DNA of 52,497 bases from Candidatus Adiutrix sp. (lineage in GTDB: Bacteria > Desulfobacterota > Desulfarculia > Adiutricales > Adiutricaceae): positions 1 to 52,497 of the forward strand of contig JAISFR010000132.1 of assembly GCA_031263565.1 (NCBI GenBank), written 5' to 3'. This document shows positions 40,787 through 49,430 of this stretch, piece by piece. The position numbers and the translations under genes were made by a program. The notes beneath the pieces are model-generated. The model did no database searches, was not told the DNA's origin, and worked only from the letters and a program-made list of their open reading frames with translations. Numbering within the stretch: the first letter of the stretch is position 1; each line of letters starts with the position of its first letter.

Positions 40787-40916
40787 TTAAAATCTTGGAC
40801 GGAATTTAGGATTCACGATTGTCAAAAGAAGGGTACAGTTACTATCCGTATTTTGCCTTGTTTTGTTGTATTTCCCCGTAACGCTTTATGATATATTGAG
40901 ACTGAAAGGCGCCTAA

Positions 40917-42293
40917 ATGAGAAAACCAGCGCGAGAAAGCGAAACAATAGAGTTTAAAAGAAGCCTGACCCAGCTCAAGGAGGGGCTCATCTCCCTTGCG
41001 GCCATATTGAATAAACATGGCGGCGGGGAACTGTGGTTCGGCCTCCGCGACGATGGTACGCCTGTAGGTCTGGACGCCGGGGACAAAACGACGCGGGATA
41101 TTTCCCAAGCCGTTGCCGCGCATATAGAACCCAAGATTTTCCCTGCGGTGATGGTGGCGATGGTTAAGGGCAAGCGATGCGTTAAAGTGTCTTTTTCCGG
41201 TTCGGAGCCCCCGTATTTCGCCTACGGCAGGGCCTATATCCGGGTGGCGGACGAAGACCGGCAACTCAGCGCCAAAGAACTTGAAAACCTCATTCTCAAT
41301 AAGAATCATGAAGCCTTGCGCTGGGACAACAAGCCTGACCGGGCGATCCTGGCCGACCTCGATGTGGAAAAGGTCAAAAGCTTTGTGGAGAAAGCCGGGC
41401 TGACCTGGGACGATATGCCTAACGCCCTGGAAAAACTCGACCTCACGCGTGACGGACGGCTGCTGAACGCGGCCCGGCTTTTTTTCGGCAAAAAGGCGGC
41501 GGCCAAATTACGCTGCGCCGTGTTCGCTTCGACCAGCACGGCCACCGTCATTGATCAGCATGATTATGACGGCGACATTCTGGCACTGATCGAAGAAGCC
41601 CAGAAATATATACTCAAAAACATTCACATTGGTATGCGGCTTGACGGGCTCTATCGGGTTGACGTGCCGGAAATATCCGCCGCCGCCCTGCGCGAGGCGG
41701 TCATCAATGCCTTTTGTCACCGTAATTATAGCGACCCGGAAGAAGTGCGGGTGGCCATCTTCAAAGATCGGGTGGAAATCCGCAACCCCGGTGGCTTGTT
41801 CGGTGGCCTCACCATCACTGAATTGCGCACCGGCAATATTTCCAAGCGCCGCAATCCGTTGGTGGCCGATTTGTTGCGCCGCATTCATCTGGTCGAAGGC
41901 TGGGGACGCGGCATCCCGCTCATCCTCGAGAGCGAGCCAGAGGTAAAATTCACGGAAATCGCCCAAATATTCATCACGTCCTTCGGGCGAAAGTCATCTG
42001 GCGCCCACGGCGATTCCGGGGAAAGTGCCACTGGCACAATAACTGGCACTAACACTGGCACAAAAGAGCCTGCCGGCGATTTAACCAGGGCCGCTATGTC
42101 TGCGGAAGCCAAGATAATGTCTTTAATAAAGGCGGAACCCACCGTCTCCCTGACGGAAATAGCCTCAAGGTTGGGGTTCTCCAAGTCTGGGGTGCGTTAC
42201 CATACTGATCGGCTCCAGGCCAGGGGTGTCCTCAAGCGACATGGCCGGCGCCACGGGTTTTGGGAGACTTTTCAGCACCCTCAAATCCCGTAA
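40917..42293 (+). CDS. AlbA_2/HATPase-type regulator (RecG-related divergent AAA_4 family)
   Basis: 458-aa protein of the divergent AAA-4/AlbA_2 family often annotated as ATP-dependent DNA helicase RecG-like or transcriptional regulator. The N-terminal Schlafen/AlbA_2 domain has ESETIEFKRSLTQLKEG, NKHGGGELWFGLRDDG and YIRVADEDRQLS. The middle HATPase_c_4 domain has LREAVINAFCHRNY, IRNPGGLFGG and GRGIPLILE. A Gly-Thr repeat (TGTITGTNTGT) links to a C-terminal winged helix (SLTEIASRLGFSKSGVRYH). These are common in mobile regions. The gene looks intact. Confidence 0.87.
   Translation: MRKPARESETIEFKRSLTQLKEGLISLAAILNKHGGGELWFGLRDDGTPVGLDAGDKTTRDISQAVAAHIEPKIFPAVMVAMVKGKRCVKVSFSGSEPPYFAYGRAYIRVADEDRQLSAKELENLILNKNHEALRWDNKPDRAILADLDVEKVKSFVEKAGLTWDDMPNALEKLDLTRDGRLLNAARLFFGKKAAAKLRCAVFASTSTATVIDQHDYDGDILALIEEAQKYILKNIHIGMRLDGLYRVDVPEISAAALREAVINAFCHRNYSDPEEVRVAIFKDRVEIRNPGGLFGGLTITELRTGNISKRRNPLVADLLRRIHLVEGWGRGIPLILESEPEVKFTEIAQIFITSFGRKSSGAHGDSGESATGTITGTNTGTKEPAGDLTRAAMSAEAKIMSLIKAEPTVSLTEIASRLGFSKSGVRYHTDRLQARGVLKRHGRRHGFWETFQHPQIP
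42030..42064 (+). repeat. Three-unit short repeat inside the AlbA gene
   Basis: ACTGGCAC repeats at about 12-nt spacing, encoding the Gly-Thr linker between the HATPase and winged-helix domains. Similar linkers vary in copy number among relatives, so it may be a slippage-prone site. Confidence 0.6.
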
Positions 42294-42335
42294 TTATAGC
42301 TATAGGGTACGGCTATGGTGAAATGGTGGCTCCGA

Positions 42336-42415
42336 CAATTGGTCAGACCGTGCCTGACCAATTGGCCTCAGTTGTGCCACCGCAATTACGCAGATGCCGT
42401 CTGCGCAATTCGCGG
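42336..42415. repeat. Two consecutive inverted repeats
   Basis: CAATTGGTCAG (42336-42346) with CTGACCAATTG (42354-42364), 11-bp exact arms, is followed by a second imperfect dyad around CGCAGA-TGCCG-TCTGCG (about 42389-42405). They sit exactly where the 5' part of the decayed toxin gene should be, so they may mark an insertion or deletion scar. Confidence 0.5.
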
Positions 42416-42523
42416 GATTTTCTTATGGTGCTTCTGCACGGATTTATAAAAAAGACTCAGCAAACCCCGGACAAGGAACTGAAATTGGCCCGCGACCGGA
42501 AAAGGAAGGTGGACAATGGCTGA
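42386..42523 (+). pseudogene. HigB/RelE-like toxin remnant (C-terminal part)
   Basis: The frame ends VLLHGFIKKTQQTPDKELK followed by LARDRKRKVDNG, the typical C-terminus of Gp49/HigB-type mRNA interferase toxins (hgFiKKtqkTP..El..A..rk). The N-terminal half is missing and replaced by the inverted repeats upstream. It overlaps the start of the antitoxin remnant by 8 bp, as in intact toxin-first pairs. Confidence 0.72.
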
Positions 42524-42650
42524 GAACAAACATTTTGGTTCCTCCTTGGATTCTTTTTTATCATGAGGAAGGGCTGCTAAACGAAGTGACGGCCACCGCC
42601 GCCAAAAGAGTGCTGGCTTGGCAGCTACAGCAGGCTATGGAAGTGAAATC
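42516..42650 (+). pseudogene. HigA-like antitoxin remnant, frameshifted and truncated
   Basis: ATG 42516 reads MAENKHFGSSLDSFL and then meets TGA. Dropping one T at about 42561 restores HEEGLLNEVTATAAKRVL, followed by AWQLQQAMEVK, a standard XRE-type antitoxin N-terminus. Similarity stops after MEVK, before the helix-turn-helix, where sequence belonging to the opposite-strand helicase remnant begins. The pair is therefore dead. Confidence 0.75.
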
Positions 42651-43306
42651 ATTCCCGCAAATCTGTTGGCAAAGTCCACCAGATTGGCCTGGCTGCGATA
42701 ATTGTCGACCAACTCGTATTTGGCCGCCTTTGCTTCGCCAGCCAGCAATTCGAAGTATTTTGAACTTGAACCTCTGAATTCATAGATATTCTGGTCGTCG
42801 TCGCCAACCGCGATAACACGCAGATCATTGTTTTGCTCCATCAGCGTCCTGACCAGGGCGTATTCCGCCTGGCTCATGTCCTGGGCCTCGTCAATGACTA
42901 AAACGGTCTTGGTCAGGCGCATCAGGTCAACTTCACCGGCCTTGATCCGGTCAATGGTCTGCCATATGATTTGATCAGACTTTTCCAGGTTTCCGACCTT
43001 CCCAAGGAGGTCGAAGCAATAGGAATGGAAGGTCGTAATCTGTATAAAATTTGCGGCGTTCCCGATCAGGCACCGAAGGCGCAGCTTAAACTCGGTTTCT
43101 TTCTCAAGATACTTCAGATCATGGTTTAGGATGTTGTGGCCGCCGACAGCTTCGCTGCCGCGCAAAAAGTCCGAGAACGCCTCCGGGGAATTGGAATGAA
43201 ACGTCCATCCGTTACCTTTGACGGCCCCGATATCCAAGATTTTTTGGCCGCCTGATTCAATTTCAGCATCAATAAATACAATTTTGCTTAGATCCAAGTT
43301 GATCAT
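42635..43306 (-). pseudogene. Exonuclease-helicase remnant with internal deletion
   Basis: The first 70 residues (MINLDLSKIVFIDAEIE, GHNILNHDLKYLEK) look like the N-terminal DEDD-type exonuclease-like part of very large RecQ-family helicases. The rest (TTFHSYCFDLLGK, TKTVLVIDEAQDMSQAEYAL, VIAVGDDDQNIYEFRG, YELVDNYRSQANLV) is the UvrD/Rep helicase lobe with motifs II-IV. The RecQ middle and the C-terminal motifs V-VI are missing. The remaining 223 aa could be an in-frame fusion but probably inactive; the 3' end abuts the antitoxin remnant. Confidence 0.72.
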
Positions 43307-43581
43307 TGCTTCAAACCCGTAGCGGTGATGCGATATCCCCAGTCTATCTGACAAACTATATCACTATACACAAAATTATACCTCTTCCGGTCGCGGGCCG
43401 CCTTCAGTTCCTTGTCCGGGCTCTGCCGAGTCTTTTTTATGTGAAATTGCCAGGAGGCGCTGAGAGCTATTTTGCCACATCAGACAACCTACCGCAACAT
43501 CCTGCGACCTTGAACTACATCGCGCGTAACTTCCTTAAAATATCCGTAATCAATGGGGAAAAGCGTCGACTCAGATAATCG
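43307..43581. other. Gap with no recognised gene
   Basis: About 275 bp of AT-richer DNA upstream of the MerR promoter and the helicase remnant. No reading frame with a ribosome site or recognisable similarity on either strand. Confidence 0.4.
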
Positions 43582-43614
43582 TTGACTATAGTATTATACT
43601 ATAGTATTATACTA
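43582..43614 (+). promoter_or_regulatory. Promoter with tandem repeat operator for the MerR gene
   Basis: TTGACT (43582-43587), 17-nt spacer, TATTAT (43605-43610). The element is built from a 13-bp unit ACTATAGTATTAT repeated twice (about 43585-43610) plus ACTA; each unit contains the self-complementary ACTATAGT. This is a likely operator for the adjacent regulator. Confidence 0.6.
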
Positions 43615-43753
43615 CAAAATTGCTAAGAACTATTTGAGATTATTAAATCGTTATGCTGGAGCCCCCCACGCATCTCGTCACTTGAATCTCAGAACGGAAA
43701 TGACGTGGAGGCGATGCGGACGACAAAGTATGGGCGTTCGAAAGGGAAATATT

Positions 43754-44245
43754 ATGGCCGGCCACGGATTGTTTTCGGTGAGCCAATTCGCGAAACTATC
43801 GCGGACAACCCGTGACATATTACATCATTATGATAGAATTGCCTTGCTTTCACCTATGTCACGCTGGGAAAACAACTACCGCTATTATTCCAGCGAGCAA
43901 CTGGCCATTGCCAATGTTATCCGCATCCAGTTGGAGCTGGGCCTGTCGCTGAATGAAATTAAACGCTGTAAGGGGCAACGCTGTCCCGCGAATATGGATG
44001 AGATGCTGACGCGCCTGGCTGGACAGATTGGCGCTAAAATAGAAAACATGGCCGACATGCGGAAGATCGTGATGACCCTCCAAAAGTCAATCCATTCGGT
44101 GCTGAATGTAGATGAACAGGCCATCACCGTACAATTACGGCCGGAGGAGCCGATTATCCTCGGAGACCTGAACGACTACGGCGGCGGCAGAAATGACTAT
44201 GACGCCCTGTGCGGTTTTTTTCGCGAGAGAGGAAGTATTGGATAG
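43754..44245 (+). CDS. MerR-family transcriptional regulator, truncated effector domain
   Basis: 163-aa regulator. The winged helix-turn-helix is canonical: FSVSQFAKLSRTTRDILHHYDRIALLSP (cited in part), then NNYRYYSSEQLAIANVIRIQ and a dimerisation helix. After LGDLNDYGGGRNDYDAL, which resembles the opening of a GyrI-like ligand domain, the protein stops at FFRERGSIG, so the effector domain is missing most of its length. ATG 43754 has AAGGGA 6 nt upstream. It may act as a constitutive or ligand-blind repressor, or be a pseudogene. Confidence 0.7.
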   Translation: MAGHGLFSVSQFAKLSRTTRDILHHYDRIALLSPMSRWENNYRYYSSEQLAIANVIRIQLELGLSLNEIKRCKGQRCPANMDEMLTRLAGQIGAKIENMADMRKIVMTLQKSIHSVLNVDEQAITVQLRPEEPIILGDLNDYGGGRNDYDALCGFFRERGSIG

Positions 44246-44316
44246 CGAAGAAACATTTTGGCTCGGAACAAACCATGACTTAGTTTATCTATTTTTAAGT
44301 AAATGCTCTCCAAATC

Positions 44317-44325
44317 TGTTATAGT
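44317..44325 (+). promoter_or_regulatory. Extended -10 promoter of the signalling operon
   Basis: TGT-TATAGT at 44317-44325, about 75 nt upstream of the first HD-GYP gene start; no good -35 is visible, as often with extended -10 promoters. Confidence 0.4.
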
Positions 44326-44398
44326 AAAGAAACCAGTGACAATCATAGTCAAACCTATATTATCCCCTGGCGGGATATGCGGTCTGGAAGGCGATGTT

Positions 44399-45529
44399 AT
44401 GCATGGGGCATATAAAGAGGAAAACGACGGCGGCCTCTGGCGGAAGGGCGTAATACTGATCGTCGGGGCCAAATTTCATACCATTCAGCGGGTCAGTTTC
44501 ACCCTGCAGGAAAACCACAGCGTCATGACCGCCCGATCGAGCGATCAGGCCGTGCAGATTGCCCTGCTATTGAAGCCCGACCTTATTCTGATCGATCTGG
44601 CCATGCCGGAGATGCATAATTTTGAACTGTCCAGGCGTCTCCAGAGTCAGACCCGCCTGAGCGCCATTCCCATCTTGTTCCTCACCGACAACGACGACGT
44701 GGCGACCGAAGTGCGCTGTTTAGAGGCCGGGGCCAGAGATATCATCACCTCGCCGTTTGAAAAAAACATCCTCTTGCACAGGGTGGCCAACCATCTGCGT
44801 CTGGCCCGCTACCAGCGTTATCTTCAGCAGCGGGTCAGCAAGCTGGAGGCCAATATAGGCATCCACTTCGCCGCGCTCATAGAATGCCGCGACAAAAATA
44901 CCGGCGGCCATGTTCAGCGCAGCGGGCAGTATTTTTCCCTTCTGGCCATGACCCTGGCCAACAACCGGCTCTTTGCCGACGAACTGGCCGGCGAGGACAT
45001 AGATTTGATGGTCCGCGCCGCGCCGCTTCACGATCTGGGCAAAATAAGCGTCAGCGACACGGTGCTGTTGAAGCCCGGCCGGCTCACGGACCGGGAATTC
45101 GACGAAATAAAAAAACACCCCGGGGCCGGCGCGCGCATAATCGAATCCATGCTCCGGCGCGTGCCCACCCAGCAATATCTGATCTACGCCCAGATGATAG
45201 CCGAAAACCACCATGAACGGTACGACGGACAGGGATATCCGCATGGGCTCAAAGGCCGGGAGATACCCCTCTGCGGCCGGATAATGTCCGTGGTCGACGT
45301 CTACGACGCCCTGGTCTCCGACCGGATCTACCGCAAAGCCATGAGCCACGAAGAGGCCTGCGACATCATCAAAAAAGGCCGGGAGAGCAGCTTTGATCCG
45401 GGCCTGGTGGATGTTTTTTGTGAAATAAATGATCTGTTCTGCCGGTACGACGATTTTCAGGCTACCCTGAACCAGTTGACGGAGAACGGCGCGGCGTCGA
45501 CGGCGACCGCAGGTGAAGGCTGGCAATGA
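44399..45529 (+). CDS. HD-GYP response regulator with degenerate receiver
   Basis: 376-aa protein, receiver domain plus HD-GYP domain. HD-GYP domains hydrolyse cyclic di-GMP. The receiver keeps the phosphorylatable-type Asp66 (LILIDLAMPEM) and LFLTD, but the N-terminal acidic pair is VGA instead of VDD and the conserved Lys-Pro is SP (ITSPF), so normal phosphorylation is unlikely. The HD-GYP half is intact: PLHDLGKI (H211-D212), AENHHERYDGQGYPHGLKG and the HDxGYP set. ATG 44399 with GGAAGG 7 nt upstream. ATGA overlap with the next gene. Confidence 0.88.
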   Translation: MHGAYKEENDGGLWRKGVILIVGAKFHTIQRVSFTLQENHSVMTARSSDQAVQIALLLKPDLILIDLAMPEMHNFELSRRLQSQTRLSAIPILFLTDNDDVATEVRCLEAGARDIITSPFEKNILLHRVANHLRLARYQRYLQQRVSKLEANIGIHFAALIECRDKNTGGHVQRSGQYFSLLAMTLANNRLFADELAGEDIDLMVRAAPLHDLGKISVSDTVLLKPGRLTDREFDEIKKHPGAGARIIESMLRRVPTQQYLIYAQMIAENHHERYDGQGYPHGLKGREIPLCGRIMSVVDVYDALVSDRIYRKAMSHEEACDIIKKGRESSFDPGLVDVFCEINDLFCRYDDFQATLNQLTENGAASTATAGEGWQ

Positions 45530-46638
45530 AAACTGTTTTGATTATCGACGACGACCTGACCATGATGAAACAGATTTCCACGCTGCTCTCCGGGCATTAT
45601 CGGGTCATGATGGCCAAATCGGGCCGCCAGGGCCTCGATATCGCGCTGGAAAGGGCGCCGGACCTGGTGCTGCTGGACGTCGCCATGCCCGTTATGGATG
45701 GCCTGGAGACCATCAGGGAGTTTAAGAAAAACTCGCGGCTGGCCCCTATCCCGATCATTTTCCTCACCGCCAGCCGCGACACGGAAACCCAGGTCAAGGC
45801 GCTGTCCGCCGGCGGAGTCGACTACCTCACCAAGCCCGCGGAACGTGAGCAACTGCTGCACCGCCTTGATCTGCACCTGAAACTGGCCCGGCATCAGAGG
45901 GAGCTTGAAGCCGCCGCGCGGGAGCTGGAAAACAGCATCGTCGTCACTTTCGCCGAGCTTATTGAATGCCGCGACAGCAACAGCGGCGGCCATGTGCTGA
46001 GAACCCGCGAATATATGCGCCTTCTGGGGCAGCTTCTGCTGGAAAAAAACCTCTTGCCCGGTGAACTGGACCAGGTTTCCCTGGAGACGATGGTCCAGGG
46101 CACAGCCCTGCACGACATAGGCAAAATCGGCATCAGCGATCTTATCCTCTTCAAGCCGGGGGCTCTGAGCCCGGAAGAATACGAGATTGCCAAGCAGCAT
46201 ATCGCCATCGGCGCCAAAACCCTGGAAGCCATTGAAGCCCGCACCAGCATATCGTTTTTCCCCGAGGCCATCGTCATGGCCCGGCACCATCATGAGCGCT
46301 ATGACGGCTCCGGTTATCCCGACGGATTGCGCGGGGCGGAAATCCCCCTGTCCTGCCGCATGCTGTATGTGGCCAACACGTATGACAAGCTGGTCAGCCC
46401 GACGGCCTACCGGCCCCCGTTCAGCCACGACCAGGCCCTGGACATCATTTCCCAGGGGGTCGGAACAGAGACCGATCCGCTCATTGCCGGGGTCTTTATC
46501 GAGAATCACCATTTGTTCCAAAATATGGCGCTTAAACTTTTCTGTGAAAGATCCGATCCCGCTGCCCTTTCGAGGCCGCCGGGCGCCGGCCCCGAAAACT
46601 TCGGTCCCGGGACCTTCAGGCCGGAGCTGCGGTCATGA
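45526..46638 (+). CDS. HD-GYP response regulator
   Basis: 370-aa paralogue of the preceding protein with a complete receiver: IIDDDLTMM, Asp51 in LVLLDVAMPVMDG, FLTAS and YLTKP. The HD-GYP domain has ALHDIGKIGISD (H196-D197), ARHHHERYDGSGYPDGLRG and a final DQALDII helix, so c-di-GMP phosphodiesterase activity is expected. A Pro-rich tail ends the protein. Coupled by 4-bp overlaps to both neighbours; the likely partner kinase is the next gene. Confidence 0.92.
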   Translation: MKTVLIIDDDLTMMKQISTLLSGHYRVMMAKSGRQGLDIALERAPDLVLLDVAMPVMDGLETIREFKKNSRLAPIPIIFLTASRDTETQVKALSAGGVDYLTKPAEREQLLHRLDLHLKLARHQRELEAAARELENSIVVTFAELIECRDSNSGGHVLRTREYMRLLGQLLLEKNLLPGELDQVSLETMVQGTALHDIGKIGISDLILFKPGALSPEEYEIAKQHIAIGAKTLEAIEARTSISFFPEAIVMARHHHERYDGSGYPDGLRGAEIPLSCRMLYVANTYDKLVSPTAYRPPFSHDQALDIISQGVGTETDPLIAGVFIENHHLFQNMALKLFCERSDPAALSRPPGAGPENFGPGTFRPELRS

Positions 46639-49430
46639 ACTGGATCCGGTCTCTCCTGGAGATACGCAAACAGGCCCTCCTGGTCTTCGCCAGTTTTTTG
46701 CTGATGGCCTCCGTCGCCTGCCTGGCCCTGAGCAGCGTCGTCCAGGACAATGTTCTCAACTCCCTGAGTGAGGAGATCAACAAGTCTGAAGAAACCATCA
46801 TGGCCTATCTGCGAAATCCCGTCATCGCCTTCAATAATGTTTATATCAGTCTCCAGGACAAGCTGGACAACGACGAATCGCCGGAAGCCGTTCTGGAGTA
46901 TCTCAGCTCGGTCAGCAGCAGCATGCGGCGGCCGGAAGACGGGGTCCAGGGTTTCCTGGGCATCTACGGTTTCATTAACGGCCAGTTTGTGGACAGCATA
47001 GGCCTGAACCCCGACCAGAATTATGACCCCCAACAGCGCCCCTGGTATCGGCAGACCATACTCAGATCCCAGGGCTCCTATACCTCCCCCTACCTGAACG
47101 CGCTCGCCGAACACCCCATCATTTCCTATACCCAGAAGCTGTATGGGAAAAAAGGTGATTTCTACGGCGTGCTGTCCATGGACCTCGACCTGCTCTGGCT
47201 GATGGACTATGCCAAATCCCTGCAGATCATGAACGGCGGCTACGGCATGATCGTCAATGAATATCTGTATGTGGTCTCCCACCCCTATGTGCTGTCCGCC
47301 GATCTGCCGCTTAGTCGCATGGGCCCCGATTTTGAGGTCATCAGCGATCTTCTGCGCCGGGGCCAGGCCGTTAACGCCGTCAGCGTCAAAGATGTCAACG
47401 GCGTCCGCAGCATCGCCTTTTTTCGAAAGCTCTACAACGGCTGGTTCATCGGCGTCATTCTGCCGGCCAGCCAGTATTACGCGGCCGTGTCTCGCATGGC
47501 CGCCATCCTGTTTACTCTCGCCGTCATGCTGGCCGCGGCGCCTGTTTATCTGCTGCTGCGCCTCAACGCGGTCAAAATGCTGGCCGATGCGGAAAGTCAG
47601 GCCAAATCCGCCTTCCTGGCCATGATGAGCCACGAAATACGCACCCCGCTGACGGCCATCATCGGCCTGTCGGGCCTGCATCTGCGCCGGGATATCCCTG
47701 AAGTCCTGCTGAACGATCTGCACGCCATTCACCGGGCGGGCACTACCCTGCTGGGCATCATCAACGACATTCTGGATATGTCCAAAATACGCTCGGAAAG
47801 GTTCGACCTGATCGAGGACAACTACAATCTGCCCAGTCTCATAAACGACAGCGTGCAGATGAATATCGTCCTGATCGGCGACAAACCCATCACCTTCCGG
47901 CTGGATATAGAAGCGACCCTGCCCTCGGTCCTCTGGGGCGACGAACTGCGGGTCAAGCAGATCTTGAACAACCTGCTCTCCAATGCCTTTAAATATTCCC
48001 TGCGCGGCCAGGTCACTTTACGCTGTTCCTGGGAACAGGCCGAGGGCCGGGGCCTGATTATATTTTCCGTGGCCGACACCGGCCTGGGCATCAAGGCGGA
48101 AGACCTCGGCAAGCTCTTCACCCCCTACGGCCAGGCCCGCAACAAGGCCAACCGTCAGGGCGACAGCACCGGCCTGGGCCTGCTGATCGTCAAACAACTG
48201 GCCGAACGTATGGGGGGCTCGGTTGAAGTGCAGAGCGAGTACGGCCGGGGCAGCGTCTTTACCGTGCGTCTGCGCCAGAAGATAGTCGACCCGACGCCTA
48301 TCGGCGAAAAGGCGGCCGCCCGGCTGGCCTCTTTGAAGCACGCTGAAGACAACAATTACAACTGCCTCACTCTGCTGCGGGAACCAATGACCGAGGCCCG
48401 GGTTCTGGTGGTGGACGACATTGAAACCAATCTTGAGGTCGCCCGCCGTCTTTTGCAGCCCTACGGCCTGAAAGTGGACTGCGCCCGAAGCGGCCTGGCG
48501 GCCGTTCAGGCCGTCAGAGCCGGCGAACCGCGCTATGACGCCATATTTATGGACCACATGATGCCGGAGATGGACGGCCTGGAAGCCACCCGCATCATAC
48601 GCCAGGAAATAGGGACGGATTACGCGCGCAGTGTGCCGATCATCGCCCTGACGGCCAACGCCCTGGTCGGCAACGACAAGATGTTCCTCAGCCAGGGATT
48701 TTCGGCCTTTGTTTCCAAGCCCATTGATATCACGCAGCTTGACGGGGTCTTGCGGCAATGGGTCAGCCGCCGGCCGGACGAAGCCGGCGCCCTGGCCGTC
48801 ATTCAGAGGCCGGCCGACCCGGGAACGCTGGAAAACGTCGTGGCGGCGGGGATCGACTGCGGGGCCATGGCCCGGCGTTTCGGCGGCGATCAAAACTATC
48901 TCAAGGTCGTTGAATCTTTCATCAAACATACGCCCCTGATCCTCAGCCGACTGCAAAACCCCTCCTCCGGCTCCCTGACCGATTACCGCATTGCCGTGCA
49001 CGGCCTTAAGGCCAGCGCCCGCGGCATTGGGGGCCTGGCGGTGGGCGCCTTGGCCGAGCAACTGGAAATGGCCGCCAAAAACAACGATTACCAGACGATA
49101 GACGACAAGAACGCCGAACTGCTCACCGAGGCCCATAAGCTGGTCGAGGCCCTGGCCGGGCTGGTCGATGATCTGCGGGGCCGGGAAGAAGCGGCCAAGC
49201 CGGCGGCGGAAAAGCTGGACCCGGAGCTCTTAAGCCGCCTTAAGGCCGCCGCCGGGCAATTCGCCATTGACGAGATGGAAGAACTGCTGTCTCAGTTGGA
49301 AGGCCTGAGCTACTCGTCGCCGGGCGAGGCCGAGCTGCTGGCCTGGCTGCGTGAACAGGCGGATAATCTGGAATATGAGCCCCTGGCCAGACGTCTGGCC
49401 GAGGAACTTTCAGCCAGACGTCGGGAGTGA
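46635..49430 (+). CDS. Hybrid sensor histidine kinase (dCache-HisKA-HATPase-REC-HPt)
   Basis: 931-aa membrane kinase. It has a helix near residues 13-34, a periplasmic dCache-type sensor (35-290; QRPWYRQTI and GVLSMDLDLLWLMD are typical), a second helix (292-312), HisKA with H333 (MMSHEIRTPLTAI), HATPase with NNLLSNAFKYS, VADTGLGI and STGLGL (GTGLGL is usual), a receiver with D640 (IFMDHMMPEMDGLEA) and an HPt domain with H789 (VHGLKASARGIGG). The full phosphorelay suggests transfer to the HD-GYP regulators encoded immediately upstream. Its 3' end overlaps the convergent gene by 21 bp. Confidence 0.93.
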   Translation: MNWIRSLLEIRKQALLVFASFLLMASVACLALSSVVQDNVLNSLSEEINKSEETIMAYLRNPVIAFNNVYISLQDKLDNDESPEAVLEYLSSVSSSMRRPEDGVQGFLGIYGFINGQFVDSIGLNPDQNYDPQQRPWYRQTILRSQGSYTSPYLNALAEHPIISYTQKLYGKKGDFYGVLSMDLDLLWLMDYAKSLQIMNGGYGMIVNEYLYVVSHPYVLSADLPLSRMGPDFEVISDLLRRGQAVNAVSVKDVNGVRSIAFFRKLYNGWFIGVILPASQYYAAVSRMAAILFTLAVMLAAAPVYLLLRLNAVKMLADAESQAKSAFLAMMSHEIRTPLTAIIGLSGLHLRRDIPEVLLNDLHAIHRAGTTLLGIINDILDMSKIRSERFDLIEDNYNLPSLINDSVQMNIVLIGDKPITFRLDIEATLPSVLWGDELRVKQILNNLLSNAFKYSLRGQVTLRCSWEQAEGRGLIIFSVADTGLGIKAEDLGKLFTPYGQARNKANRQGDSTGLGLLIVKQLAERMGGSVEVQSEYGRGSVFTVRLRQKIVDPTPIGEKAAARLASLKHAEDNNYNCLTLLREPMTEARVLVVDDIETNLEVARRLLQPYGLKVDCARSGLAAVQAVRAGEPRYDAIFMDHMMPEMDGLEATRIIRQEIGTDYARSVPIIALTANALVGNDKMFLSQGFSAFVSKPIDITQLDGVLRQWVSRRPDEAGALAVIQRPADPGTLENVVAAGIDCGAMARRFGGDQNYLKVVESFIKHTPLILSRLQNPSSGSLTDYRIAVHGLKASARGIGGLAVGALAEQLEMAAKNNDYQTIDDKNAELLTEAHKLVEALAGLVDDLRGREEAAKPAAEKLDPELLSRLKAAAGQFAIDEMEELLSQLEGLSYSSPGEAELLAWLREQADNLEYEPLARRLAEELSARRRE
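49385..49400. repeat. 16-bp perfect palindrome at a convergent gene junction
   Basis: GGCCAGACGTCTGGCC is self-complementary and lies at the 3' end of the kinase gene, 10 bp before the convergent gene's stop. No T-run follows, so termination by this alone is doubtful. Confidence 0.4.

Noticed and set aside
42281-42291. Eleven-base match to the tRNA-Gly T-arm (TCAAATCCCGT), a possible second att site
   Set aside because: It covers only part of the T-arm, lacks the acceptor end, lies in the last codons of the AlbA gene and could occur by chance.
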